48,411 bases of DNA from a virus: positions 1-48,411 of the IMG/VR virus record IMGVR_UViG_3300023184_003118. One strand, 5' to 3'. The position numbers were made by a program, and so were the translations under genes. The notes under the pieces were generated by a model. It was not told where the DNA came from, did not search any database, and saw only the letters and a program-made list of their open reading frames with translations. Positions 13,962 to 22,296 of the stretch are shown piece after piece. Position 1 is the stretch's first letter; each line of letters starts with the position of its first letter.

Positions 13962-14738
13962 TTATAGTTCAGCCCCGCAATTAGGACAAAACTTCCAAGA
14001 TGATTTTCTAATTCTGATTCCACATTCATTGCAATAATTTCTTATCTCTGAAGTTTCTACAGGCTTAGCTGATTCAGGTAGTAATTGAAATTCCCAATTT
14101 GAAAATGAATAGTCAGAGTATTTACCTCCTTCTTGTTTGAATTCTTGTTTTGATTTTCCTCCTTTACCTACTCTTCCAGTCTCGACAGAATCAGTAATGA
14201 CTTTGGATCTAACGTTAGGTCCTGCAAATGTATTTACTGAATTTGAATAGAAAGCTGAATTGACAGTTTGCGTAGAAGTGACACCTGCGGTAATATTATA
14301 CGGATTACTTGTAGTGCTTGTATACGTTAGTGTATTTGGATATAACGTAGTGGAAGCAGTACCCCCGCACAATAATAAATTAGGCATTATTTTACTAAAG
14401 AAAGATACTTTAACCAATCCATTTTTCTCTCTTGCTGCTTTGGTTTCCTTTACATCATCAACTTCAAATACATTGAATTGGAATTTTTCAGGAGTGTCTA
14501 AAAAACGTTCCAAATAAACTCTTTGCCCTGCCTTGATAATAATTCCTGACGCTGACATTAATTTGTCATTGAGCCAGATTTTAGCAAGCACAGATTCATT
14601 TGTCGGATTGAATAACTCAATCTCAAAATTAGTTTTTGATTTTAAATAGTGATTTTTGTTTTCGTAAAGTTTAAGACGATTTTTCTTAACTGTTACAAAC
14701 GCTTCAGGTTGAAGCATGGTCATGTTTGTTGTGTACAT
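13962..14738 (-). CDS. Zinc-ribbon protein with N-terminal beta domain
   Basis: A 258-residue protein. The first 95 residues look like a beta sandwich with IELFNPTNESVLAKIWLNDK and SGIIIKAGQRVYLERFLD, resembling small proteins found in large DNA viruses and phages. A low-complexity Ser/Thr/Asn-rich linker (about 125-175) is followed by a charged stretch. The C-terminal zinc ribbon has NYCNECGIRIRKSSWKFCPN (CxxC...CxxC). The linker and ribbon fit a host-exported or virion protein, or an RNA/DNA binder. Imperfect inverted repeats lie on either side (see findings). Confidence 0.7.
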   Translation of the reverse strand: MYTTNMTMLQPEAFVTVKKNRLKLYENKNHYLKSKTNFEIELFNPTNESVLAKIWLNDKLMSASGIIIKAGQRVYLERFLDTPEKFQFNVFEVDDVKETKAAREKNGLVKVSFFSKIMPNLLLCGGTASTTLYPNTLTYTSTTSNPYNITAGVTSTQTVNSAFYSNSVNTFAGPNVRSKVITDSVETGRVGKGGKSKQEFKQEGGKYSDYSFSNWEFQLLPESAKPVETSEIRNYCNECGIRIRKSSWKFCPNCGAEL

Positions 14739-14857
14739 AGTTTTAATTTTTGATAAATGTTAAACATCTAATTTTGCTAATCTTTTCGTAGCTTAATACT
14801 ACTCAAGGGCATTGACCCAAGACTAACAAAGTTATTGGCGCTATACTAATAAATATG
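14739..14857 (-). other. Structured intergenic region with hairpins
   Basis: This 119-base gap follows the stop at 14858. On the minus strand it holds GGG-TCAATG-CCC and GTAG-TATTAAG-CTAC hairpins and a TATAGCGCCAATAACT segment that is an imperfect inverted copy of the hairpin at 13925-13957. I see no open reading frame. It may be a terminator-leader combination or a small RNA; I cannot assign a family. Confidence 0.45.
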
Positions 14858-15361
14858 TTACTTGCTAAATTCTTCCTTTGGCTCAAAGATATCATCTTTA
14901 AGTATGGATTCCCACTTTGCTAACTCCTCATCAGTTACTTCAAAGTCCTGATTGAATTCAGTTTCAAAATCTTCATAGGCAATTCCACTGTCTACTAGCA
15001 ATTTGTCTTTTAAATAATCAGATGCTCTTTCATAGCCATCCATATCTAACATTGCAATTGCAAATAAATTAGCTTCTATTTCAGATTGTTCATCTGTACC
15101 AGCTTTATGCCCAAGCAATGAATGTGCTATTTCGTGAGCTTCAAGAGCTAGTATTTGATCTGAATCTATGTTATTATCTATAATTGATTCTCCGTCAATG
15201 TAAATGTCTTTGGTACCTACCCATAAAGCTCCTACTGATTTTATTTCATCTAAAGCTTCTTTGATAACTGCATAGTCTGTATGCCCATCATATAAGATAT
15301 GTACTGTAAATTCAGAATTTAATTCTGATTGATATACTTTTGAATTTTCGTCTTGTATCAT
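14858..15361 (-). CDS. HExxH metalloprotease-like protein
   Basis: A 167-residue protein with HEIAH (76-80) and a downstream glutamate in SEIEANLF (E94 or E96), the arrangement of ImmA/IrrE-type gluzincins. Those enzymes cleave repressors or regulators. The first 70 residues are beta-rich and the tail is acidic. The start overlaps the stop of gene 15358-15600 by four bases (ATGA). Catalysis is plausible from the motif; the substrate is unknown. Confidence 0.75.
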   Translation of the reverse strand: MIQDENSKVYQSELNSEFTVHILYDGHTDYAVIKEALDEIKSVGALWVGTKDIYIDGESIIDNNIDSDQILALEAHEIAHSLLGHKAGTDEQSEIEANLFAIAMLDMDGYERASDYLKDKLLVDSGIAYEDFETEFNQDFEVTDEELAKWESILKDDIFEPKEEFSK

Positions 15362-15600
15362 GATTTAATTATTTTTAATGGTTGCAATCTGGTTAGAAAT
15401 TCTTCCACAGATAAATTTTCGTTTTTGTCTGATTTAATCCTAACATGCTCAAGCATCTCAGGAGCTCTATCTATCATTTTCATTAATGCTGTTAAGCCTC
15501 TTCCTGAATAGAATGTTTTAAATGAAGCTTCTCCTAACAGATTAGTTTCTAACATAGCATCTTGTTCAGTGTCTCCGGGTAATAGAATATAGTACTGCAT
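15358..15600 (-). CDS. Small hypothetical protein
   Basis: An 80-residue soluble protein with an N-terminal YYILLPGDTEQDAMLETN segment and a helix AEMPEML-like region (DRAPEMLEHVRIKSDKNEN). It lies between the dehydrogenase and metalloprotease genes with overlaps at both ends, so it is part of the same transcript. No family recognised. Confidence 0.6.
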   Translation of the reverse strand: MQYYILLPGDTEQDAMLETNLLGEASFKTFYSGRGLTALMKMIDRAPEMLEHVRIKSDKNENLSVEEFLTRLQPLKIIKS

Positions 15601-16457
15601 TACTCTTCAGAGACTGCTCTCCCAATTTGTTTAGTCCAATCAAAGTCAGTTCGAACATCATTATTTTTATACGCAGTTCCGTTTAGCACAATAGGATCTA
15701 CTCCTAATGCAGTCGCTAAATAAGTTAAAGCAGCTACATCTTTAGGAAAGCAATGACCTCCATATCCGAAATCACCGTCAGGCCCAGGTACTGACCAATG
15801 AGTTTGACCTAATCGCTCATCATATCGAGCATACTCAATTACTTTGTCATAATCAATATCCAGCGCCTTTGAAATTTGATACATTTCATTTGCAAATGAA
15901 ACTTTAGTCGCTAAAAATGTATTAGTAACATACTTAACCATTTCTGCAATAGTTGAAGATGTTTTAATGATAGGAACTTTAGGAAACGCTTTTGCAAATA
16001 TTTGCTTTACTTGAGAAGTGTAAGGTCTTTCTCCGCCTACAATAATTCTATTTTGATTTTTAAAATCGTCATTAGCATTAGCTTCTGTTAAGAACTCCGG
16101 ATTGAATACTACATCTGCATAATATCTATACAACTCATTTAAAGTTTCTGTCGTGCCTGGCGATACAGTCGATTTAAGAACTACTGTAACATGTTTTTTT
16201 AAAGCTTCACACGAATCTGAAATTTCTTTCATTGCTTTATGTACTATTGATAAGTCACATGCTCCTGATTTATACATTGGAGTAGGTACACATAAAAATA
16301 CTACTTCTGTTTGTGCAATCACATCATATAGTGATTTTTCTGTACATTTCTTATTTGGGTCTTTGTCATACGTTATCATTTCATAACAATGAGACATTCC
16401 TTCAGTCACGGCTGTACCTACAAAGCCTTGACCAATAACTCCTAATTTTGTTTTCAT
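15600..16457 (-). CDS. UDP-glucose/GDP-mannose dehydrogenase-like, short form
   Basis: A 285-residue NAD-binding dehydrogenase: GQGFVG (9-14), FNPEFLTEAN (118-127), K185, and the catalytic GYGGHCFPKD (C236, K239). This is the pattern of UDP-glucose 6-dehydrogenase-type enzymes that oxidise a nucleotide sugar to a uronic acid. Family members usually have about 400-450 residues with a C-terminal sugar-nucleotide-binding domain. That domain is missing here, the protein ending about 50 residues after the catalytic Cys. It may act on a different substrate or rely on a partner. It is the 3'-most gene of the glycan locus. Confidence 0.85.
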   Translation of the reverse strand: MKTKLGVIGQGFVGTAVTEGMSHCYEMITYDKDPNKKCTEKSLYDVIAQTEVVFLCVPTPMYKSGACDLSIVHKAMKEISDSCEALKKHVTVVLKSTVSPGTTETLNELYRYYADVVFNPEFLTEANANDDFKNQNRIIVGGERPYTSQVKQIFAKAFPKVPIIKTSSTIAEMVKYVTNTFLATKVSFANEMYQISKALDIDYDKVIEYARYDERLGQTHWSVPGPDGDFGYGGHCFPKDVAALTYLATALGVDPIVLNGTAYKNNDVRTDFDWTKQIGRAVSEE

Positions 16458-16762
16458 ATTGTCATTGTATTTATAAATGCATTTAATTTTGAGATGCTAG
16501 ATTTAGCACCTTCATGCTCTGCTGGATAGTGCCATGTTTTGGCATTAGAATCTGTAATATCCGTTTTTCCAGCAAGGAAGTCTTGAAGCTGTTGTTTATC
16601 ACAAATAGCAACTGTCTTTTCCCATTGGTCTACTACTATACATCCAAAAGGAGCTTTAATTGCTTTTAGCACAGGTCCTTCAAAATTTAACAATTCAATT
16701 GAAGGCATGTTACGCAAGTCAATATATGTATTGCGTAAATCATGAAAATTGTTATTCTCCAT
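16454..16762 (-). CDS. Hypothetical protein within glycan locus
   Basis: A 102-residue soluble protein with strand-like VLKAIKAPFGCIVVDQWEKT and a helix CDKQQLQDFLAGKTD. It overlaps the dehydrogenase by four bases and the epimerase by 11, so it is co-expressed with nucleotide-sugar enzymes, but no motif ties it to sugar chemistry. Confidence 0.65.
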   Translation of the reverse strand: MENNNFHDLRNTYIDLRNMPSIELLNFEGPVLKAIKAPFGCIVVDQWEKTVAICDKQQLQDFLAGKTDITDSNAKTWHYPAEHEGAKSSISKLNAFINTMTI

Positions 16763-17657
16763 TGTTGATTATGTTTATATATGTTTTTAAATCTTTTGTT
16801 GCTCTCCAACCTATAGCATTTTGCGTATCTTTCCATAATGCCATTGTATGCTTACCTTCATTTTTTCTTAAAGGCACATGCATAATTTTAGAAGGGTCGT
16901 AATTGCAAATCATTAACGCAACTTCTATTATTGATATTGGCTCTCCTCTTCCTAAATCATAATCACGAACCGGAGTGGATATTCCTTGAGGTTTGGTTAA
17001 TAGATGCTCTGCTATTGCAATTAATCCAGAGCAAATATCATCTACATGAGTAAAGTCTCTTGTTTGATTACCATCTCCCACAACAGTCATAGGTTCATTA
17101 TTATCAAATTGTCTTTGGAATTTTGCTCTTACTGTTGCATACTCTCCTACTTCAGGTTCTCTAGGACCATATACATTAAAAAATGTAGCTGAAGCACAAT
17201 TTACTTTGAAACATTTTTTGTAAGTATTTAAAATATCTTCCCCTGCTACTTTGGAATAAGTGTATGGAGATATGTATTTTGACCCATGGTTTTTAGATGA
17301 CGTCGTTGCATACACTACTGCCTTTGCATTTGTTAACCTAGCAAATTCCATTACAGCTGCAGTGCCCATTATATTAGTTTGAAACCAATGCAATGGATTT
17401 TCAAATGACGGTTGAATTCTAGCTTCAGCAGCTAAATGATAAATTACATCATACGATGCATCCCACGCTTTATAACCTACGATATCGCATACATCAATAT
17501 AGCTATAATTTGCTTTTGGGTTTACATATTTTTTTGAGCTTGACGCTGAAGATAAGTTATCAATTACATCTACTTGATGCCCTTGACTAATTAACATATC
17601 TACTAAATTAGACCCTACAAAGCCTAACCCTCCTGTTACTAATATTCTTTTAGACAT
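16752..17657 (-). CDS. NAD-dependent epimerase/dehydratase (extended SDR)
   Basis: A 301-residue enzyme with the Rossmann motif GGLGFVG (9-15), the Ser/Thr of the active site in ATTSSKN (119-121) and the YxxxK pair in PYTYSKVAGE (Y132, K136). The sequence FFNVYGPRE is typical of UDP-glucose 4-epimerase and dTDP-glucose dehydratase relatives. It would interconvert or dehydrate a nucleotide sugar to supply the neighbouring glycosyltransferases. Length is normal for the family. Exact sugar not deducible. Confidence 0.85.
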   Translation of the reverse strand: MSKRILVTGGLGFVGSNLVDMLISQGHQVDVIDNLSSASSSKKYVNPKANYSYIDVCDIVGYKAWDASYDVIYHLAAEARIQPSFENPLHWFQTNIMGTAAVMEFARLTNAKAVVYATTSSKNHGSKYISPYTYSKVAGEDILNTYKKCFKVNCASATFFNVYGPREPEVGEYATVRAKFQRQFDNNEPMTVVGDGNQTRDFTHVDDICSGLIAIAEHLLTKPQGISTPVRDYDLGRGEPISIIEVALMICNYDPSKIMHVPLRKNEGKHTMALWKDTQNAIGWRATKDLKTYINIINNGE

Positions 17658-18843
17658 TGATTAAATTGTTTTGAAGTTCTTCCATTGAGTGTATTGCAAT
17701 TTTTAAATGACCTAATTCAAATGTAGCTCTTGGTGTTCCAGAATCTTTAATAATTTCAGCAAGGTGTTGAATATATGTAAAATCGTCATTGTCAAATGTG
17801 TTACAATCTATATTAACTACAATGTCATTTTCTCCATGAGCGTCATTCAATGAGTCTGTTAATACTTTTCTATGTAAAATAAATGAAGTATTTTCAGCTT
17901 CATTCATAATATACTGAGCTCGTAAATTATCTATAGTATCTCCAAACGAACTAGCAATATACAATCTATCACACCATGGTTCTAAAGCTTCTAGGCTAGG
18001 TAAAGTACAATAGTCTACTACAAACGCAATATTGTATTTTGGAACAATTATCGGTTCCATTAATGCTGTATGCTTAACATTACTTCCCCATTTACGAATA
18101 AATTCTTTAGTAGACTTCATCATATCTTTTTGCCAAGCAGCGTGCCTCGCTTCATCTCCGTCAAAACTTCCAGCGCCTCTTCCTGTTAAATGATATACTA
18201 AAGAGTTCCAAGGTTGTTTAAATACAAATCCTGCTAACTTTAATCTATTAAATACATCTGAATCTTCTCTGCAAGAATGCATTATTTTATCATGACCTCC
18301 TATTGCTAAAAATTCTTCTTTGTACATCATCCACGGAGCAAATACTCCATTGGTTATATTAGTATTTGAATAAGAAATATCTACAAAATTATCAAATTCA
18401 TCTGATTTAAATTCTTCCGGCCACATTCCAAAATCCATTAGAATCTTTTCTCCATTATTAGGATGCAAAGGAGGTTCAACTCTAGTAGAAGATACTACAG
18501 TTTTAAGTTTTAAATGATTAAATGCTAGTTTATCTGCATTTTTACCTAACATCATATCCGCATGAAAAATCATAAAGATATCGGTTGTAGATTGTTCAAT
18601 ACAATAGTCATAAGCTTTACCAATTCCAAATAAAGAATTACCTAAATCAGGATTGACATAGTAAGATAAATTATATTCATCTTTAACTTGCTCCAGCCAT
18701 TTTACAGTACCGTCTTCATCTGAATCCACAAAAATAATAATATCATGATCAGATCTAGATGCATTTTTTCTAATTGAAGGAATGCAAGTTTTTAAATATC
18801 GCAAATTGGATTTGCTAGGAATGCAAAATGTTATTTTATTCAT
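17650..18843 (-). CDS. Family 2 glycosyltransferase with extra C-terminal domain
   Basis: A 397-residue protein. Residues 1-260 form a GT-A fold with TFCIPSKSNLRYLKTCIPSI, an acidic VDSDEDGT segment, MIFHADMMLG (DxD-like HAD) and SCREDSDVFNRLKLAG, all typical of GT2. About 130 C-terminal residues (PKYNIAFVVDYCTLPSLEAL onwards) form a separate alpha/beta domain of unknown role. Presumably it transfers a sugar from a nucleotide donor. It overlaps its neighbours by a few bases. Confidence 0.8.
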   Translation of the reverse strand: MNKITFCIPSKSNLRYLKTCIPSIRKNASRSDHDIIIFVDSDEDGTVKWLEQVKDEYNLSYYVNPDLGNSLFGIGKAYDYCIEQSTTDIFMIFHADMMLGKNADKLAFNHLKLKTVVSSTRVEPPLHPNNGEKILMDFGMWPEEFKSDEFDNFVDISYSNTNITNGVFAPWMMYKEEFLAIGGHDKIMHSCREDSDVFNRLKLAGFVFKQPWNSLVYHLTGRGAGSFDGDEARHAAWQKDMMKSTKEFIRKWGSNVKHTALMEPIIVPKYNIAFVVDYCTLPSLEALEPWCDRLYIASSFGDTIDNLRAQYIMNEAENTSFILHRKVLTDSLNDAHGENDIVVNIDCNTFDNDDFTYIQHLAEIIKDSGTPRATFELGHLKIAIHSMEELQNNLINV

Positions 18844-19658
18844 AATAATAATGGCCTTACTTTTTTAGTAAATGAAGTATCTTGAGTTAATATAAATTCT
18901 TCATTTGTGAATTCTTCAAAATCAGGATTATGTATATAAAAACAATGATGTGCGTAATTGTCTAATAATTCATCTGAAGAATATAAACCACTTAAAGGAT
19001 CTATTAATGTATTTTCGTTATCTGCATTAGATGAATAAAACCATTTCATACTAGCAGTATGATATAGAGGCCAATGAAAGGTAGTATGTGGTAATATTGT
19101 TACGTCAGGCAATGCCTCTGCAATTAGCTTTGGGTATTGAGTTGAAAATATACCAATATGGTTTTTTTGTTCGTACTCCCCATATTTTTTAAAAAGTTGT
19201 AAATATTCTTCACAGAATTTAGAACCTTTGTCGCCTATCATTACTCCCATGTTACATCCTTCTCTACCATCTATTCCTTGATATGCAATCGCAAATGTGT
19301 CAATTGTATCTAATAAAGGAGCTATATCTTTACACCAAATAATATCAAAGTCACAATAAATTCCGCCTTGTTCATATATTATCATGTTACGATATATATC
19401 TGACCAGACATGTAACTCTGTATGTATAATAGGATTTCCAAATATTTCCTTTTCTCTTACAATTTTTTGTATTGTTACTTTATCTTTTATCTTATCAAAA
19501 TATTCACCGTCGATATCAGTTTCAGACCATATTGTGATAGAGTCTGGATTACCATATTTTATTGTTGATAATATACTCAAGTATTGATAAAACTGTAATG
19601 TGTGAGTAGTATTTCCTAACCACACATAGTGAAAATCTCTTTTAAAATCTGTTTTCAT
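18840..19658 (-). CDS. GT32-type glycosyltransferase (DxD sugar-binding)
   Basis: A 272-residue protein with HYVWLGN near the N-terminus, a donor-site segment WSDIYRNMIIYEQGGIYCDF with DFD at 103-105, and a mid-region GCNMGVMIGDKGSKF. This is the layout of the Gly_transf_sug (GT32) family, which includes capsular polysaccharide and mannosyltransferases. It is preceded by a promoter-like motif at 19672-19700, so the transcript to 15600 may start here. Confidence 0.8.
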   Translation of the reverse strand: MKTDFKRDFHYVWLGNTTHTLQFYQYLSILSTIKYGNPDSITIWSETDIDGEYFDKIKDKVTIQKIVREKEIFGNPIIHTELHVWSDIYRNMIIYEQGGIYCDFDIIWCKDIAPLLDTIDTFAIAYQGIDGREGCNMGVMIGDKGSKFCEEYLQLFKKYGEYEQKNHIGIFSTQYPKLIAEALPDVTILPHTTFHWPLYHTASMKWFYSSNADNENTLIDPLSGLYSSDELLDNYAHHCFYIHNPDFEEFTNEEFILTQDTSFTKKVRPLLL

Positions 19659-19671
19659 TTAATTTATTATT

Positions 19672-19700
19672 TCTAAATATAAATAATTCTTTTGTATTAA
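19672..19700 (-). promoter_or_regulatory. Putative phage promoter motif
   Basis: On the minus strand TTAATACAAAAGAATTATTT followed by ATATTTAGAAATAA lies in a gap within the glycan locus, upstream of the GT32 gene. It matches the CAAAAG-AT-n-n-TTAT-n-TTTA consensus. It may separate 19697-30253 from 15600-19658 transcriptionally. Confidence 0.5.
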
Positions 19701-20563
19701 TCTAATTGGTTCAAGCTTTCAAATGCTATTATTCGCTGCTCTCGGTCAAATATTTCAAATTCTTTATGCTGAGCTATATCTCTAGAGTGATTTGTTCTTT
19801 TCAAAGGATGGCCTGTATTATGGCCTTTTAGATAATATGAAATATTATACAATGGTATCTGTTTAAGTTGACAATAGTTGAAAAAATAAGTATCTTCTCC
19901 CATTAACTGCAACTTTGGCGCTATAAATGGAGTAGGCATATTTGGGCTTAAACAAACTAATGCACCATCTCCTTTATAGCAGTTAGTAGCAACTAAATTA
20001 TGACTTCCATTAAATGACTCATTAAATCTATTAAGTTCTTCTAAAGATAAAGAGTCTTCTCCAGTAACAAATTTATTATTTAATGCTCGAACTTGTTCTA
20101 AACTAAATTGTTGAAAAGCTTCATGCTCTGTCGGAGTCCATGATGCATCCCACATTTTCTTTTGTTTAATAGTGACTACAAATGGATACGTTTGATTTGA
20201 AGTAAATATATTTTCTATATAACCAAAATACGTATCAGGTACTAAACAATCAGTCTCGCCCCAAATTGTTATATTATTTGGATCATAACATTCACGACGC
20301 CAATCTCCTACATTATAAAAATTATCATTATCAGTCTTCCAAACTATTTCAGATTGTTTAACTAAATCATCATTTAATAATTCAGTAAACATTTCATCAA
20401 TACTCTTACCAACAGGCGTATCAAATCTAGTTTGTTTATTAAAACATAGCTTAACTTTAACTTCAAGATTGGTATTTTTAATAGCTTGTTTAATAGATTG
20501 TATTGTTTCAAGAGCCATTTCTGTCTCAAACCATATTACGTGCATTTGATATAGTATATACAT
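19697..20563 (-). CDS. Putative glycosyltransferase, GT-A-like
   Basis: The preferred start is ATG at 20563 (MYILYQMHVIWF), which avoids the overlap forced by an ATG at 20599; this gives 288 residues. The segment IWKTDNDNFYN and the later IWGETDCLVPDTYFG suggest acidic donor-binding sites of a GT-A enzyme, and GEDTYFFNYCQLKQ resembles the acceptor-side ED motif of GT2-like proteins. No family recognised with confidence; context (eleven glycosyltransferases nearby) supports the call. Confidence 0.55.
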   Translation of the reverse strand: MYILYQMHVIWFETEMALETIQSIKQAIKNTNLEVKVKLCFNKQTRFDTPVGKSIDEMFTELLNDDLVKQSEIVWKTDNDNFYNVGDWRRECYDPNNITIWGETDCLVPDTYFGYIENIFTSNQTYPFVVTIKQKKMWDASWTPTEHEAFQQFSLEQVRALNNKFVTGEDSLSLEELNRFNESFNGSHNLVATNCYKGDGALVCLSPNMPTPFIAPKLQLMGEDTYFFNYCQLKQIPLYNISYYLKGHNTGHPLKRTNHSRDIAQHKEFEIFDREQRIIAFESLNQLD

Positions 20564-20576
20564 TATCGCTATATGA

Positions 20577-21482
20577 TTAAATTTGTGCGTACCAGCCACC
20601 GAAATTTTTAGGGACTAGCGATTTACTTAACTGCCAGGTTCTGCCTTCTAACTCTAATCGTTGTTCATTTTCTTCTCCAGCATAAAATGCCGAATTAATA
20701 ATAACTCCTAAATAATTTCGTTTGACAGAATCAAATGGTATATTATTTAAAAACCAATCATATTGCTCTTTAGTGTGCATACAAAGAAATTGTGATTCTG
20801 TTGGAATAATATCAATTAACTTAGTATACATTAAATATTCTCCATACCAACCATATTCATTAGGAACATGATTGATTATATCATATACATCTAAATTGTT
20901 AGGAATTAAAAATTCTTCTATAAAGTGTTTCCATACACTAGAATTAAATGTTACTGGGCAAGGACCGTAATGTAGCGATTTTTTAAATTTACTAGGTATT
21001 AATTTTCTTATAGCTCGTTGCCAGTCTTTATGACATAAATCTATAAATTCTCTATCATGGTCATCTTTCCATCCCTCATAAGTTTGTGATGTTAATTGAT
21101 ATACATTATCATCAAATATTGTAGTGTATGGAATATCATCATACGCAATAAAATCGTCTAGATAAAATGGCTTAATAAAAAAACTATCAGAATCTAATGT
21201 ATAATAATTTTTTGCTATGTCTAATGTAGCAAAATTAATTTTATTTATTTGCTGTACTCTCCATCCATCAAATAAATGTTTTTTAGGATTAATAGCCTCT
21301 TCTTCTATATAATTAATATTGACAGTACCTATTTTATCTTTAAAAATAGCTATATCTTCTTTACTAGCTACTATATAAAATGGAATTTTATCCATATTAA
21401 ATTTTTCTATACTTTCATATAGTTTGGCTAGCCTCGTAATATCTCCCTTCCAGGTAGATACAAATAAAACAAAATTGTGCAT
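20577..21482 (-). CDS. DUF6492-like glycosyltransferase-fold protein
   Basis: A 301-residue protein with FVLFVSTWKGDITRLAKLYE at the N-terminus, YYTLDSDSFFIKPF (DSDSF, a DxD variant) and NEYGWYGEYLMYTKL in the second half. The arrangement matches the DUF6492 group in the GT-A superfamily, known from polysaccharide loci. Sugar specificity is unknown. Confidence 0.7.
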   Translation of the reverse strand: MHNFVLFVSTWKGDITRLAKLYESIEKFNMDKIPFYIVASKEDIAIFKDKIGTVNINYIEEEAINPKKHLFDGWRVQQINKINFATLDIAKNYYTLDSDSFFIKPFYLDDFIAYDDIPYTTIFDDNVYQLTSQTYEGWKDDHDREFIDLCHKDWQRAIRKLIPSKFKKSLHYGPCPVTFNSSVWKHFIEEFLIPNNLDVYDIINHVPNEYGWYGEYLMYTKLIDIIPTESQFLCMHTKEQYDWFLNNIPFDSVKRNYLGVIINSAFYAGEENEQRLELEGRTWQLSKSLVPKNFGGWYAQI

Positions 21483-21494
21483 AATTTATTTAAT

Positions 21495-21581
21495 TTAATT
21501 TGGAATGCATAAATAATCTACAGGGTAATCTGAATCAATATTATACATAGTATAATTTAATTCTGTATTAATATATTGCAT
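21495..21581 (-). CDS. Very short ORF, possible remnant
   Basis: Twenty-eight codons (MQYINTELNYTMYNIDSDYP and beyond) start within the end of the GT2 gene and fill the gap to 21482. Its frame differs from that gene, so it may be a separate micro-ORF or the leftover C-terminus of a longer glycosyltransferase after a frameshift. Weak support. Confidence 0.3.
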   Translation of the reverse strand: MQYINTELNYTMYNIDSDYPVDYLCIPN

Positions 21582-22296
21582 ATGACTCTCCGTATTTACG
21601 TAAATCTAAATATAAGGATTCCATTTGCGAATTACTAAAATAATTATACATATTTGTTTCTGCATTTCTACAAAATTCACTAACTCCAATGTCAAGCTTA
21701 TTTTCTTTGAATGTTAATGAATTCATATGTGTTATAGTATTTGTATCAGATACTATAGTTTTTAAATTGGTTTGTTCTGTAATGCATCCTGTATAAAAAT
21801 CAAGTCCCCATCCGTATATTAATTCATTAGGATATTGTTTAATTTTCTCTAGCACGTCTCTTCTAATTAAAGGACATTGAAAGTCTATCCATTTAACTTC
21901 TCTTAATCCTTTGCCCCAATTCCACATTTGTTTCCAATGACATTGTTCCATAGAAGCATTGATAATTGAAGGAGAATACACTGCGGCATTCGATTCTTTA
22001 GCTTCTTTAAGAGAAGTAGTAAGAAATGAAGGGCCATGAAATACTAAATCATTATTTAAAAAATAAAGATAGTCGTGTTCGGTAGTAAGAAAATAATCTA
22101 AAACTACATTGAATCCTCCTCCAAAGAATACATTTTCTTCTAGTTGATGAGTTGTCGAAACTGCCAAAGGTTCTTTTTTTGAACCATTATCAACTACTAT
22201 CAATTCACATTCTTTGAATAGTGGATCTTTTTGTAATTGATTTACTAAGTTATCTGTCCATAAAGGCAGGTTATGATTAAGCGTTGCTATTAACAT
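21568..22296 (-). CDS. Family 2 glycosyltransferase (rhamnosyltransferase-like)
   Basis: A 242-residue GT-A protein with CELIVVDNGSKKEPLAVS and a DxD-like NNDLVF in YLYFLNNDLVFHGP, followed by PLIRRDVLEKIKQYP and YGWGLDFYTGC, the ED/GWG region of rhamnosyl- or galactosyltransferases. The start overlaps the GT4 gene by 20 bases. It would add a sugar to a growing glycan; donor unknown. Confidence 0.8.
   Translation of the reverse strand: MLIATLNHNLPLWTDNLVNQLQKDPLFKECELIVVDNGSKKEPLAVSTTHQLEENVFFGGGFNVVLDYFLTTEHDYLYFLNNDLVFHGPSFLTTSLKEAKESNAAVYSPSIINASMEQCHWKQMWNWGKGLREVKWIDFQCPLIRRDVLEKIKQYPNELIYGWGLDFYTGCITEQTNLKTIVSDTNTITHMNSLTFKENKLDIGVSEFCRNAETNMYNYFSNSQMESLYLDLRKYGESYAIY

Noticed and set aside
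21482-21581. Frameshift in the GT2 gene joining it to the 28-codon ORF
   Set aside because: The GT2 protein already has complete core motifs, and no slippery run is visible; kept only as a low-confidence micro-ORF.
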